From Arachnopeziza araneosa (Eukaryota; Ascomycota; Leotiomycetes; Helotiales; Arachnopezizaceae), in assembly GCA_003988855.1 (NCBI GenBank), contig QYAI01000001.1, positions 744,001 through 808,000 on the forward strand: 64,000 nucleotides of DNA, written 5' to 3'. A program made the translations under genes and the position numbers. Below, piece by piece: positions 1 to 11,494 of the stretch (position 1 is the stretch's first letter; every line of letters begins with the position of its first letter). Below the pieces are notes generated by a model. It saw nothing but the letters and a program-made list of their open reading frames with translations. It was not told the origin of the DNA and made no database searches.

Positions 1-78
1 ACCGTTGTCCGTCAAGAAGGTCTCCCCAAGGATCCCAGAGTTCCTTGCCAGCTGATTCCCACCGCGAGAGGTGGTCAT
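1..78 (-). CDS. Partial gene running off the left edge (5' end only)
   Basis: On the minus strand an ATG at 76-78 opens a frame that stays open to the window edge (26 codons, beginning MTTSRGGNQLARNSG). The same frame is open upstream to about 330, with another ATG near 274, so the true start could be earlier. I do not recognise the product. It may be the N-terminus of a gene to the left, whose promoter and leader would then lie in the repeat-rich sequence at 79-1700. The support is only an open frame and a plausible start, so a non-coding frame remains possible. Confidence 0.3.
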   Translation of the reverse strand, partial: MTTSRGGNQLARNSGILGETFLTDNG

Positions 79-660
79 GGTCGCGGAAGAGTCAGCACCT
101 GATCCGAGTCTTTGCGTGTTGAGCGCCTCAGATCTCGGCCTGCCGAGGGAGAGAAGAGAAGACCGAGATCCGGGTACGAAGGAGAGTCGCGCTTCCAGGT
201 CTCCCTGGGCAGAGGAGCCCAAGCCCAAGGATGGCCCTCTAGCTGTCGACACTTGCTTCTTTTCTCCGCACCCGATCATTCGACCATTTGGAAGGAGCAA
301 CAGCTGAACCAGGCTGGGGGGAGCGCCCTAATGCACCCGCTTTGACCTCCAAATGACGAACATGCCGTCGCGAATCTGATGGGCCGAGGAGGGATCGGTG
401 ATTGGATACCACTGGCCGTCATCCCCTACAGGCTCCGCTGCAGACGCCGACATGGGCCAGGACCAGGGCCATGGCCAGGGCCAGGGCCACGACCGTCCGA
501 CGCTCCCCCACGCTTTGGAGGAAAGGGCAGTCACTCACTCAGGGTGTTGTTTCTCGGCTTGCTCAATTCGGCTATCTCCTTCCTCATTCCCTGCCAGATA
601 CACCCTCGAGTGGCGCCATCGCTCGTGACAGCACCATCCCATTTCATCGTCCAGGAACAG

Positions 661-687
661 GACGACGACGACGACGACGACGACGAC
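661..687. repeat. (GAC)9 microsatellite
   Basis: Nine perfect GAC units, followed by GAT GAC. The repeat lies in a region without a credible coding frame. It gives poly-Asp on one strand and poly-Ser on the other, which explains the spurious open frames over it. Confidence 0.9.
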
Positions 688-1193
688 GATGACCACTCGT
701 ATTGTCTACTATCTACATACATTCCTCCCCGACATCTCCTTTTCCTTCTCTCGACACGCACTCCCCACCCGCTCTCTCATTGGCAATCGACGACATCAGC
801 TGCGCTATGGACCTGATCGACTGTGCAGTTGCTGACTGTGTCAAGACTCTCCATCCAGGGCTATTCGGAGATTTGAAGTCTACACCCTTTTATACTTCGG
901 TCCCTCCCCCACGTGTAAACCCTGCTGATTACTGTTCTCCCTCTCGAACCGACCACGGCAACAGGATTCTTCGCAAAGGCATCACTGGGGAGAGTGCCTT
1001 GGGTATTGATTGTGATCTGACAGGTCCAGCTTTCCGATATAAGCGCCAAAATATGCGCATGCACAACGTCTCGCTACGTGCGGCGAGGGCCGGTGAACCC
1101 TTCGAAAGATGGACCGGCGGAGGGCCGAAGGCCATGAACTCGAGTTTGCGTCTGGCGGTCGAACAACCAGCAACGCTCTCTTCAACTCCTACC

Positions 1194-1249
1194 CTCTGCA
1201 CAACACCCTCTGCACAACGCCCTCTGCACAACACCCTCTGCACAACACC
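1194..1249. repeat. 14-bp tandem repeat, four copies
   Basis: Four head-to-tail copies of CTCTGCACAACACC, the second with one substitution (CAACGCC). A fifth partial unit (CTCC) follows. Since 14 is not a multiple of three, the array shifts frame with each copy, which argues against a coding role. Confidence 0.9.
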
Positions 1250-2500
1250 CTCCGAGATACTTGGCCGTGTCTACGATTCAGGAGCAAGACCCTGGGAATT
1301 TGTATCACCAACGCCCCAAAGCCCGGGACTCCCAGCTGTTCAACTGGTCCGTTTCCCCGCACTGCACCGCCATCGCCCAGTCACGACTCGTCTACTTGGC
1401 CGAGAACGTTCGTCCTTTTGCGCTGAAGTCAGTCCAACCGTTCGCTTCTTGCCCGTTCTATGACACCTTCCCGAATCGGGAAAGTTCTGTGCAAGAGGAT
1501 GCACAATTCTAGCTCCCATTCACGCAGTCACTTGATGCTGCTTCCCAGGAAGCATGGTCTTCAGCTTAGCAGGCTAGGCATGGTCATTCGTGTGGTTCTG
1601 GAAGCCCAGTCCGAAGAACATCATTCTCCAAAAACCCTTATCCTTTCATATTAGTCAGAATACTTTACGGTGTGAAATGAAATGCGCGATATGCCTGTCG
1701 TTACCTTAGTCTTTCTTATCTCTAATTTTGCTTTTCCAGCTGGATTCTAGAGGTGCCCTGATATCTTTACAATAATTGTGCCGTTTGTGATGCATTGGGA
1801 ATCAAGCCTACATAGGTTATCCATACCTGAAACTGTACTCTTCTTCGTATTATTCGTTTATCAGTTTAAGCAGAAAGGCGTCGGTGAATCATATTTGGAG
1901 ATCATGTCCGCAAGCTTGTAAATCCTATATCCCCTATAGAAGCCCTCTTTCGGAGAGACGTAGTACCAAGGTATTGGAGAAAATCATTTGGTCCATTCAA
2001 CAGCTAGCAGATACTCATGTGGCGAACACATGTTGTCAAAAACACGCCGTCTTGTGCTACACACCAGACCATGTCGATCAGGGGCCGATCCGGTGAGCTT
2101 CGACTCGGCGATCGTGCAACCCTTACCTCTGGATTTTCTCTCTTTGCCACTGCCTGGGTCTACTGTATAATATTTCAAGTGAGTCTATCATATCATTAGT
2201 AAACACAGCAACTTTCTAGCCTATAACCCTTGTCCTCCAAGAACTGGTTGACAAGAGTAAATAAATTCAAGTGACATTATTCACCGTTTATCTTTAAGTC
2301 AGTGTACTTTCCATTGTTGAAAACGGTTTCTATGACTAACAAAAATTGAGGTGGACTTGGGGTGTATCTGCTGGTGGTTTGCGGGATTTTCTGTCGAAAT
2401 GAAGTTTACAAAATGTGCAAACCTTCCAATCACTGTCAACTATTGATATTTACCCCTCACATCTCACAAGATCCAACGGCAAGATAGTGAAGAAGTCAGC

Positions 2501-2935
2501 ATGGAAGAGCACGTGGAGAGAGGTGTGCTGGGCCAAGCGTGGCGAAATCTGATTCCATCAACCTGCAGGATGAAGATTTCCTTTGTCGGGGATGTGATTG
2601 GGAAGGCGCCTATGCTTGTGCTTGTGTATCGTTACAATGATGCTGTGCGACATTGGTATGGAATAATGGAAATCAGAGGCGATGGTCGTTTCTTGGTGGC
2701 TGCGCGGAGTCGAACAGAACCATGGGATGTGGGACAAAGGGACCGACAACCTAGAACAGCCTATTCCCGAACTAGGGTCACAAACAACGAGCTCCTTTTC
2801 CCCATGCCGTTGCTCGGGGTCTCGTACGGCATGATCGGAGGGTTCATTAGGTCTCGACCCGAGTTGGGGCGGATTCGGCTTCACCTCACAGCGTCTCCCG
2901 AAGCTCTCCCTCAGGCGTCTCGCTTAATCCGCTAA
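2501..2935 (+). CDS. Doubtful hypothetical ORF, 144 aa
   Basis: A single uninterrupted frame with an acceptable start context (CAGCATGG). I recognise no family, signal peptide, membrane segment or motif. The overlapping reverse-strand frame of 108 aa is almost as long, which is common for GC-richer non-coding fungal DNA. No nearby gene gives a clue. It is listed because nothing else occupies the region. Transcript evidence or conservation in related species would be needed to accept it. Confidence 0.18.
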   Translation: MEEHVERGVLGQAWRNLIPSTCRMKISFVGDVIGKAPMLVLVYRYNDAVRHWYGIMEIRGDGRFLVAARSRTEPWDVGQRDRQPRTAYSRTRVTNNELLFPMPLLGVSYGMIGGFIRSRPELGRIRLHLTASPEALPQASRLIR

Positions 2936-4007
2936 AACAATCGGCAAATAAACAAAGGCCAAGTAAAAAATCTCAATTCAAAAGATCGAGGGGTGGGGAA
3001 AGCCAAGTACATGAAATCGAACCGAGAAAATTAGAGGCCCTTGTTTCAAATGGCAAAATAAAACAGAAAAAGGAACGATTGCACAAGGGGGGAAAACGGT
3101 AACAGAAGCCCACGACACCCGTGGTGGAGAAAAGGCCTTTTGGATTAGATATTACTTTCGGGGTGGGCGTATCTACGAGTTGTCGAGTGATTTAGATCCA
3201 GCACCGCTCCCAGTTTTGGATTGAATGATTCCGTATGACTGAACTTTTACAATGTGAGTTGCAGAATCACCATTAAATGACCAGGAAAGAAATACCACAT
3301 GGCCTTTCGGGTTTTACGTGAATGGCTAGAGGGCTTAGATAGTATATAGAGTCTGCTCTTGAATGTTCAAGTTGTGTCACGTCCATTCCTGCAATGATAG
3401 CTTGCTGGAGGCTCGCTGCTACCCTGCCAGGTTGACCCAAGTCCTGCACCCTCACCCAACCATCGATGAGTGATCCCCCAAATACTTGCCTTTGCATTGC
3501 GCTACAATCTCGGCAATGGACTGGAGCTCTAAATGGTAGCTCTGCTCTCTACTAGTCGTATATTCTACTTGACAACGGGGAGAGGTTGAGCCGGCGAGCA
3601 CTCTAGCAGATCTCAACTTTTCCGTACATCTTGGCTACTCGACCGATGCAACGGATCTTGGTATGTTATAAACCTGGTTCCCGCATAGGTGAGGCGGACT
3701 CGGGAGTTGTTGGTCTCGCTATTGGGGGGGTCGACCTGGCAATGTTGTCTGACAGCCTCTGAGCAGATAGATGGGGTGAAAAGAGAAGGTTATGTGGAAG
3801 TAGCATTTCTAACTTTGATTATAGGTTCCTGGGCTGTTCAATTCAGGAGGGTGATAATTCTCTCACTCGGCTTTTTAAACTAGCTCGTATGACATCCTAA
3901 AGTCAAGCACCAAAGCAGAAGTCCACACTACATCATTTATTCATTGTCTTCTTCATCCCGGAAATTAACCATAGTTAGGTCATCTCACCTATTCATATTA
4001 TCCTTCT
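2936..4007. other. Intergenic, 3' side of the phytase-like gene
   Basis: No gene, RNA or repeat was recognised. The frames of 64-74 codons found here show no homology that I can see. The last 100-150 bases are probably the 3' untranslated region of the minus-strand gene that ends at 4008. Confidence 0.5.
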
Positions 4008-6014
4008 TTAAGAGTCTCGGTCGAAAGGTCTCGAATGATCAGGCAAATGAATCTGGAAAACCAGGGCCTGAATATCAAGGTTGTATCCACTATTATCCTT
4101 ATACTTGAATTCACCACCCTCCAAGAATCCATTCTGGGTAATGAAGTCATTATCACTCATCGAGAAGACAAACCACTCATCATCATCTCCAATCAAGCCA
4201 TCCACGGGAACGATCCCGATACTTTCCCATTTCTCATTGAGGAGCCTAGCGTCTTGAGAGCCGCCATTGTGGACCCCAAAACGGTTGAGTTGAGCATTGA
4301 GATTGAAATTTATGAAGGAGCAATATTCAGCGGGTATGATTGCCGGGTTGAGCACGCCATCTAAAGTTGCAATCGCACAAGCTGAGCAGTCAAAGGTGCT
4401 CCCTTTGATGTCCGTCGCGCTGGCAATGTCGAACACGTCAATGTGGCGATACTGGGAGGTAGAAACAGCCTGGCCATGACCAGCTGACGAGTCTCGGGCT
4501 AGAACGAAAAAATGCGTGTCCTGAATGTGGAAGATCTCGGATTGAGCAGCAACTTTCGGGTTCTTGGATGCCGAAGCGGTGGGATCATTGTAAAAGGGGA
4601 GCGGGACCACGAATTCTCTGGCGTAGCGCGGAGCGGAAGGGTTGCTGATATCGTATTTGACTAGGCGTGCATAGCGCTCGGTTTGTTTATTCAAGCCTCC
4701 TTCTTGGTTTGCAGCTGCCTTTCGTCGAATAAGCATGCAGTTTGTTTAATTTAAATAGAGAAGATCTGAAAGACAGGCTCATAGGAAGATTTTCGAGAGG
4801 AGGCATAGCGTGCCCGACATAAATTCTCGATTCTTGGTTCCCACACATTATAAAATTAAGGATATATGAGAGTAGACCTACCTGCAGGAGAACGTAGAGT
4901 GTGTTTCCATCACCGGTAACGGTCAAGCCCTCAAACCCGTGGTTGTTGTCACGGCCTGTGGGGTTATTGGGTGGATTTACATCATCACCGGCACCTTCGT
5001 TGTTGTAGAAAGTTGGAGAGTCTGCAGAGAAAGACTCTGTCCCGTTTCTCATGGGAATAAAGGCATCCGGAGGCCTGATAGCACCTATCATCTTGCCTTG
5101 AGGATCAAACCTGTAAATATAAGGGCCATATTCGTCACTGATCCAGAATGATCCATCAGGGTTCAGGACAATGCCTTCAGAGTCAATAGGAATCCTACGT
5201 CCTCCAAGACCAGAATTTCCAAAACCATCGCCCTAATGAAGTAAACTAATTTATCCTCGTAGGTAGGATGTTTAGAACTCACCGTATATGTTGCAACAGG
5301 GAGGTCTGGGAAGCCTGGAAAGCTGATGTGTCCGGTAGGATCGGCATCAAGCCCTGTAGTTGGAGTTCCGTCAGGACCGTAGAAGAGAATAGTCTCCTTA
5401 TAGTAGAAGAAAAGGTTATTGCCGGATGGATTGGCAACTGTGGCACTTGGCTGGGGAATGAAGAGGATGTCGTATTTATGGACTCGGGGCTGGAAGTTCA
5501 GCGTCCCTTCGGTGTTCCTGCAATTTCATCAGTCGTTAAATTCATTCTTAGAAAAATGGAGAGGATCTTCAGTCATGTAATATGCCATCGAGTTTTAGAA
5601 AATGATGCCTTCTCTGATCCGGAAAGATGCTCGAGAGACTCATGACATGAAAAGATTTAAACGAAACCATCGCGTGTAACTTTCAGTACCGTCTTACCAT
5701 CCACGATCGGGCAAGCCCCAAAGGACCCCAGTATAGCTTCCGTTTTTTAACTTCTTCCATTGACTTCTATCTAGAGCAAGAGCTGAGCCAATGCCACCAA
5801 TGGTGTCTCCAGACGAATCTCTGGTATCGCTAGGGATCAATCCGAACCCAGCGAGCGATTGGTACTAGTGCCTATCAGTCAATATTCCGTTTAACTTAGC
5901 AGTAGAAGAGGTATGGCTGACTGTATACTGCTTGCCACCACAAGTGGTTTGGTTTACGAAGGCATTTTGTGCTGTAGCTAGAGCTGCTACTGCAGCAAGC
6001 TTCAAGAAAAACAT
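4008..6014 (-). CDS. Secreted phytase-like (esterase-like) domain protein
   Basis: Five exons rebuilt by hand: 5922-6014, 5698-5864, 5283-5517, 4882-5232 and 4008-4718. They sum to 519 codons (518 aa plus stop). The N-terminus (MFFLKLAAVAALATAQNA) is a classical signal peptide, so the protein should be secreted. Recognisable family features are the segment YQSLAGFGLIPSDTRD, the run LPDRGW, the block DSEGIVLNPDGSFWISDEYG and later HGFEGLTVTGDG. These are hallmarks of the 'esterase-like activity of phytase' family (Pfam Phytase-like), a beta-propeller-type fold common in fungi and bacteria. The substrate is not known for most members, so true phytase activity should not be assumed. The last exon boundary (AAAG/GCA) could instead use a nearby AG. 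The gene stands alone and head-on to nothing obvious. Confidence 0.85.
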
Positions 6015-7071
6015 AATGTGCTGATAGCAGAGCAGGGTCTACAATAACAACAAAGCCCAATTTTGTGCTGGAGAGGCATGTTGACCCCGTCATTATATAC
6101 TTGAAATATTTGGTATGATGATACCGAAATCCCACTAAGAATCGCTACAAGGTGTGCTGGGGTAGCTGCATTGTGATCTACGCGGTGCTTAAAGGGTAGC
6201 CAATCATAGCTACTTGGTCCCTATCTAAGAAGGGCTAAGTTCCATCTGCAAAAGAACATTCTGGGGGGTGTTCAGAAAGCGGTTTGACAACAACGCCACA
6301 AAATCAATAAATGCATGACAACTCCCATGGCGTGCGGGGACGAACTCTTTAGAGCCTTGCACGTTGTTCTCTTCGGAAACGTCATTCGTCGCCCTATCCA
6401 TATTCTATACAGATGAACTACCCGCAGGGCCTCGTGCGCTTCCTAATTGAAAATGCCTTCCGTGGATCCGTCTTGGCTCGAGAGAAGCAGTTCTATATGA
6501 GCACGTGTCACATGCGGTCGAGAAGAAGCTTCATCAATGCCAAGAATGAGGAGGAGAGACAGCACGAGGGCCTTGTCATCAGAGTCAATCTACATCTACA
6601 GCTGAAGTTGAGTGCATGCCATTTGTTTCTACATACAGCAGCCTAGCTTTCATATCCCATGAGGCTCCAAGTCCATCGGTCCTTATCATCCCGTCCTACG
6701 TAAGTTCCTTGGTAATAGCGGTATCATAACGTTAAGGTCTCTCAAATGCGAGTTTATCGTTGAGAATCGAATCTAAACAGGAAAACTTTTAGACAGACAA
6801 TACCACTCTGTTGCCCTACGACCCAACTCCCTAAGGCAGGCAGTTTCATGTATTTGGAGTGAATAGAGGCAGATATTGAGTAAAAGAAAAAAAAAGTTTA
6901 TCCAGAGAGTGCAATGGACCTTGCTGTTTTTTGATGGAGAGGAGATCAAAATCAAAACACATCCCACCAATCCAATTTGTTGGCTACCGGAGGGCGATAT
7001 TTTCGCGGCTCCGGAAGGGTGGAGTTCTGTGATTCTTTCTCTGCGTGATCTAGTCTCAGTTCTTCTTCGAG
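6015..7071. other. Intergenic between phytase-like gene and exportin-1
   Basis: This holds the promoter side of the phytase-like gene and the 3' side of exportin-1. A 77-codon plus-strand frame at 6413 has no recognisable features and is not called. No repeat or RNA gene was seen. Confidence 0.5.
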
Positions 7072-10000
7072 TCACAATTCATCATCATCATCAAGTTCAG
7101 CTGGCTTGAGCAGACCTCCGACTTTCGATAGTCGTTCATGTTCGGCAGCCTTGGCATCTCGCTCTTGTTGTTCTTTTTCTTCGGCATATAACTCGGCGTT
7201 ATCTCCGGCAAATTCTTTGAGCTGGATGAGGAAATCGCGAAGATTTAGCTTAAAGCGATCGTATGTGGCATTCAGCGTGAACAAGCCTTCCACAAAGTTC
7301 TTAATTTGGGCACTATGAGTAGTTAGCAACATGGTTCTCAGAAATACAATCGGATAACGTACGGTTGAAGATTAGGGAATGCGTTCTGTAGAAGGTTAGC
7401 TACAAAGCCTCCTAAAAACTCTTTGTTACTCGTTCCAGCAGGAGCTTGATCAGGTTGGTAGATGGGGCCTTTAATCTTGGGAACAGTGCCATCAGCAGGC
7501 TGAACAAAATAAAACATCCGAGATAACAGCATGGATTGCGACTTGAATCCGGCTTTGTGGTCGGTATCTGTAAGGACGAAGAAGACATCTTGCAAAATCG
7601 GAACAAAGAATTGTTGGAAGAAAGCATTCGATGTCGCGGGGTCCGTCTCTGCAATATTTGTGATCAATTCCAGGCACATGTTGAGACCAGCGTATTCAAC
7701 CTCGCGGTTGTCATGCTTGCTTGCCCACATGCAAGAGTCAATTACAAACTTAAACTGTCTATTGTCGAGCTTGAGAAGGGCTGTGGAAATTAGTAAGGTT
7801 ATTAAATTAAGCAGATGAGCACTTACCTGGGAAGCAATGAAGATTGATAGCACGGAGTAGGGTGAAGAATTCGACTCTGTGCTCGGGGAATTCCGAGAAA
7901 TCCTTGTTGATCATCTCAAGCGTGCATTCGAAAACGTTTTCCATAATAGTTGGTACTTGATCTTCCATCAGGGACTAGTGAGCTGATGTTAGCAGCGGCA
8001 TCAAATTTCAGTATCACCAAGATAAACCATAGTATACAGGGGAAGCAGCACCACAGAAAATCTAGAGCGATGTGGGGTCCAACGTACAGAAAGCTTGGTG
8101 ATAATGGTCGACATCACTTTCAAGACTTCGGCGTCTCGAGCACCCGGAACGTTGCGGTTGTAGTCAACAAGCACGGCATCAAGAAGAGCCGGAACGATAT
8201 TGGTACGGACCATCTCAAGATCATCGGCCTTCTCGACATATGTTTCAATAAGCTTCAGAATCTCCTTCTTGATTGTTCGTAGTCCACGGACTCGCGGCAT
8301 CTTAGTCGCAATTTCGCCTATGAATGTAAGTAAGCAACTAAATCAAAATTGCTTCAACTTACCATCTCTTGCGACTGCCTCGGAGATCATCTGACTAGTG
8401 GCACGGTACATTGAAAGCATATCCAAATATATTCTACCAATCTGTGGGTAGAAATAGCTTCCAATTGATGAACATGCAGAGACGTTAGTCTTCATAACAT
8501 TTCCAATTACCTTGATCGTATCTGCATCCTGAAGTATCGCTGGATTTGCTGTAGCTTGACTGATGATAGCATCCCATGCTGCATTTGGATATGACATCAA
8601 CTCAGCAATGAGTCGCTCTTGGGCATTCTTCTGGGGTTGTGCAGCAATCATGTATCCACAAGCTTCATAAAAGGTATGAACTTGCTGTGGTGATAGGTCA
8701 CAAGTAATCTTGCGCATAGTTCTAACGATTTCTTCGATGAATGGCTCATTTTCACCTGGCTGCAAAGCAACAAAATGTCTCTTGCATTGTCTGGCAATCT
8801 TAATGAAAGTGTCGCAAGCCATATCTTGCACGCCCTCATGAGACTCGTGCATGAATTCGAAGAGCTTGTTGACAACCGTCTTGAGAAACTTCCAATGCGC
8901 CTTCAAGAAGCGAGGATATTGTCCCACGATGTACATAATGTTACTGGCCACGACTGCTTTGTTGTCTTTTCCGCGTTTCATCTCAGTCAAACCTAAAAGG
9001 TCCTTTATGACAGTAACCAAGAAGCGCTTTTCTGTCTCCTCGTTCATTGCAAGTGAAATAGAACCAATAGCCCAGCACAGCGTGTTGCAGTTTGCCCATG
9101 ACCATTCTGAGCCATCGACTTGTCGGGCTAGTTTATCCGTCATGATATTCTCAGTATCAACAACGTCCAAGTGGGTGAGATAGACAAGACACTCTCTGGT
9201 AGTCTTGTATAGCTGAATCGTATCACTCTCCTTCACGAACTCTCTGACAATCTCTCCCTCCTCATTCTCGACAATCAGAACTTCCTCGGGCCTAACCATC
9301 TTCTCAATCATCACTACTCGAAGGTTTGAGAGCACTTCGTTGTATTTGTGTTTTCGAAGCGGATAGTTGGCTAATATACTCGGGTTCGGGGCACCAGGAT
9401 TCAGCCCACCAACACCCATATTGATGAGAGGGTTTACATCTGTGATAGGAAGGGACTGCATCTCTTCATACAACTCTTGAACGAGCTTTGTCCAGTATTC
9501 TAAACAGATCTTGAAGATTTCACGATCCTCAATTTGGGAAATTCGAATGAGATAAAAGTGTGCATGTGTCAAGAAATCCCGGTTTGGAAGATTCTCAATG
9601 AGCTATCGAGAATCAGTCATAACTATGAGAAGGTAACAAGGTCTAAAACTTACACTCAGATGAACGCTAAAGAAGTTTGTAAGGAAAAGGGCAAGGTTTT
9701 GAATAAATTCTTGATCCTTGGAATTACTGGAGTTGTAAGTCGTTTTAAGGTCAAGCGATAAGGGGATGATGTTAGATATGGTTGTCAAGACCTCAGTAAA
9801 CATCTGAACCAACTTTTCGTCGTATGCATTATTCTGGCCAGTTTGTAAACCACCAATTTCGGTCAAGCACTTCAAAGTGACATTTCTAAACTCCGGCATC
9901 TCCAAGAATCTTGTGCGTAGGGTATCAATTATCGGAGTCTCAAAGATGTAACCAAGTGGAATCCAATTGAAGAACCGGAGCAGGGTCTCTAAGGTGGCTT

Positions 10001-10836
10001 TAACTAGACTTGCTTGAGTTGCACTATTCAGAACTTCATTGCAAAGTTGGAAGATGGACGAGAACTCCGCGCACATCACCGTCTTCAGATTTTTGGTTTT
10101 CGTTGAGGTCATCTGGTCTGCCGAGTAATCGAAAACCTCTTCGGATAGCAGTCGTAAAATGGCCATGTTATTTTCGCATATCGAAAGGCTTGTATGGCAG
10201 GAGGAGATGATTTCGTTGATGAAGGTGGGCCAGTTGTGAGGCCATTCTTGTTTGAGGATGGAGACAAGAACGAGGTTGAGCTTATTGAGGAGCGTTCGTT
10301 GTGCCTTGAGAGACTCTTCAGAACTCGAGCATTGAATGATGAAGTTGACTACAAAGTTGCGAATTCCTAGGACATTTTAGAACCCCGCCACACAATACGC
10401 TTTCAGAAACCTACCTTGACACTGCTCCTTTGGAAGAACCTTCCACCGGGTCAAGATAACATTATCGAGTACCTGCAAACCCAAGTCTATAATTTGTAAG
10501 CTACAAGTAGCCTAACATCAACGAGGTAGTCTTGGGCATACACTTTGTTTGCGGATATGTAGCATCTTGTAGAATCTTATCGACTAATAGCCAGGCATCT
10601 GGATCCTCCTTGAACTGCATGTCTGTCAGTTTTTGTCAACAATCGGAGAGGTGCGAAGGCGGCTTACCTGGTTCAAAGCTGCTTGTGCAACTTTTTGCTA
10701 CAAAATCCAACGCGTTAGCAAAAGATACCAGCAGATAGGCTACCTGCGAGAGGTCGCAGAGGGTACTAACTGGTTCTCCTCTGCCTTCATAGAAAGCGCG
10801 GACAGTCGTGTCAAGCTCTTCAATGCTTGGAGCCAT
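7072..10836 (-). CDS. xpo1: Exportin-1 (CRM1), nuclear export receptor
   Basis: Karyopherin that carries proteins with leucine-rich export signals out of the nucleus with Ran-GTP. The protein begins MAPSIEELDTTVRAFYEG at 10836, with the importin-beta N-terminal region following in small exons: 10744-10836, then a 30-nt exon 10668-10697 (QKVAQAALNQ), then one from 10614. The long central exon (about 8343-9590) encodes the cargo-groove HEAT repeats, including TEIFK-like IFKICLEYW and the near-invariant block GKDNKAVVASNIMYIVGQYP. The C-terminus is acidic (ELDDDDEL), as in other CRM1 proteins. The frame is interrupted by about ten short introns, and total length is about the usual 1,070 residues. 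The cargo-groove cysteine (DMACDTF, codon 8814-8816) is present. The gene is intact and essential in yeasts. The neighbours are unrelated. Confidence 0.96.
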
Positions 10837-11494
10837 CTTCGTGGCCGTTAGACTATCTCTTCCGCACAGCGATAGACAAAAATCTTAGCTCCGAGTATTC
10901 TCTCGTGCAGATCGCACTGTTAGATAAACCCGTTTCGAAAAGGTCCTTACGGTTGGTGACAGAAGCTGGTGAAGTTGATGGATGGTGGTGTAAATCTCCA
11001 GCCTCCTCTTGGTAAATTGCCCCACCTCACCTCAGGCGCCGATTAGTCACGTGTATATGCTAATGGACATCTTTTGCATTCCGGGCCGAGCGAGGCTCCG
11101 TCAAGGTGGGATATGATTCTCGCTGATTCAACGCCACCAATTAATTCGCTTCCTTACAAGATCAAACTGTGTGCATTTTCCAACCAAATGGGGATTTTAT
11201 CTCCAATATAATATAAGTATGCTCTCCTCATTCTAGTATCAATTTTTAATATCACTACATATAACATTTTTTCTAATTTGACTCTTCAAAGCCGTCTCTG
11301 TTCTCTTTTGTGGTAAAGTATTGAAAAATGCGAGCCAGATTTGCGCTGAAAACCATCTTCAAGTGAAGAACCTTTTATTGTTTCTTTTGAATGGTATACT
11401 TGTTAGAATACAGCTAGACCACGCTTTCCATAAAATCGCTTCATGTGATCTATTGCTTTACAAGATTAAGCCAGGAAGTGCTACACATATATTT
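10837..11494. other. Promoter of exportin-1 and 3' side of aminotransferase gene
   Basis: AT-rich between 11150 and 11400. No gene was recognised. An 87-codon plus-strand frame at 11321 overlaps the aminotransferase last exon antisense and has no features. Confidence 0.5.

Larger units (their letters stand above)
79..2500. other. Long intergenic stretch with simple repeats
   Basis: No convincing gene. The left part (about 100-1500) is GC-richer and holds imperfect GGCCAG repeats around 453-495, a GAC microsatellite and a 14-bp minisatellite. Open frames here are short, overlap each other and translate the repeats (poly-Asp, poly-Ser or Trp-Pro runs), so they look like chance frames. The right part (about 1600-2500) is AT-rich and featureless. 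The left part may be promoter or leader for the gene crossing the left edge. Confidence 0.5.

Noticed and set aside
379..816. 145-codon frame with a poly-Asp run
   Set aside because: It is explained by the GAC microsatellite; the rest has no features and other frames overlap it.
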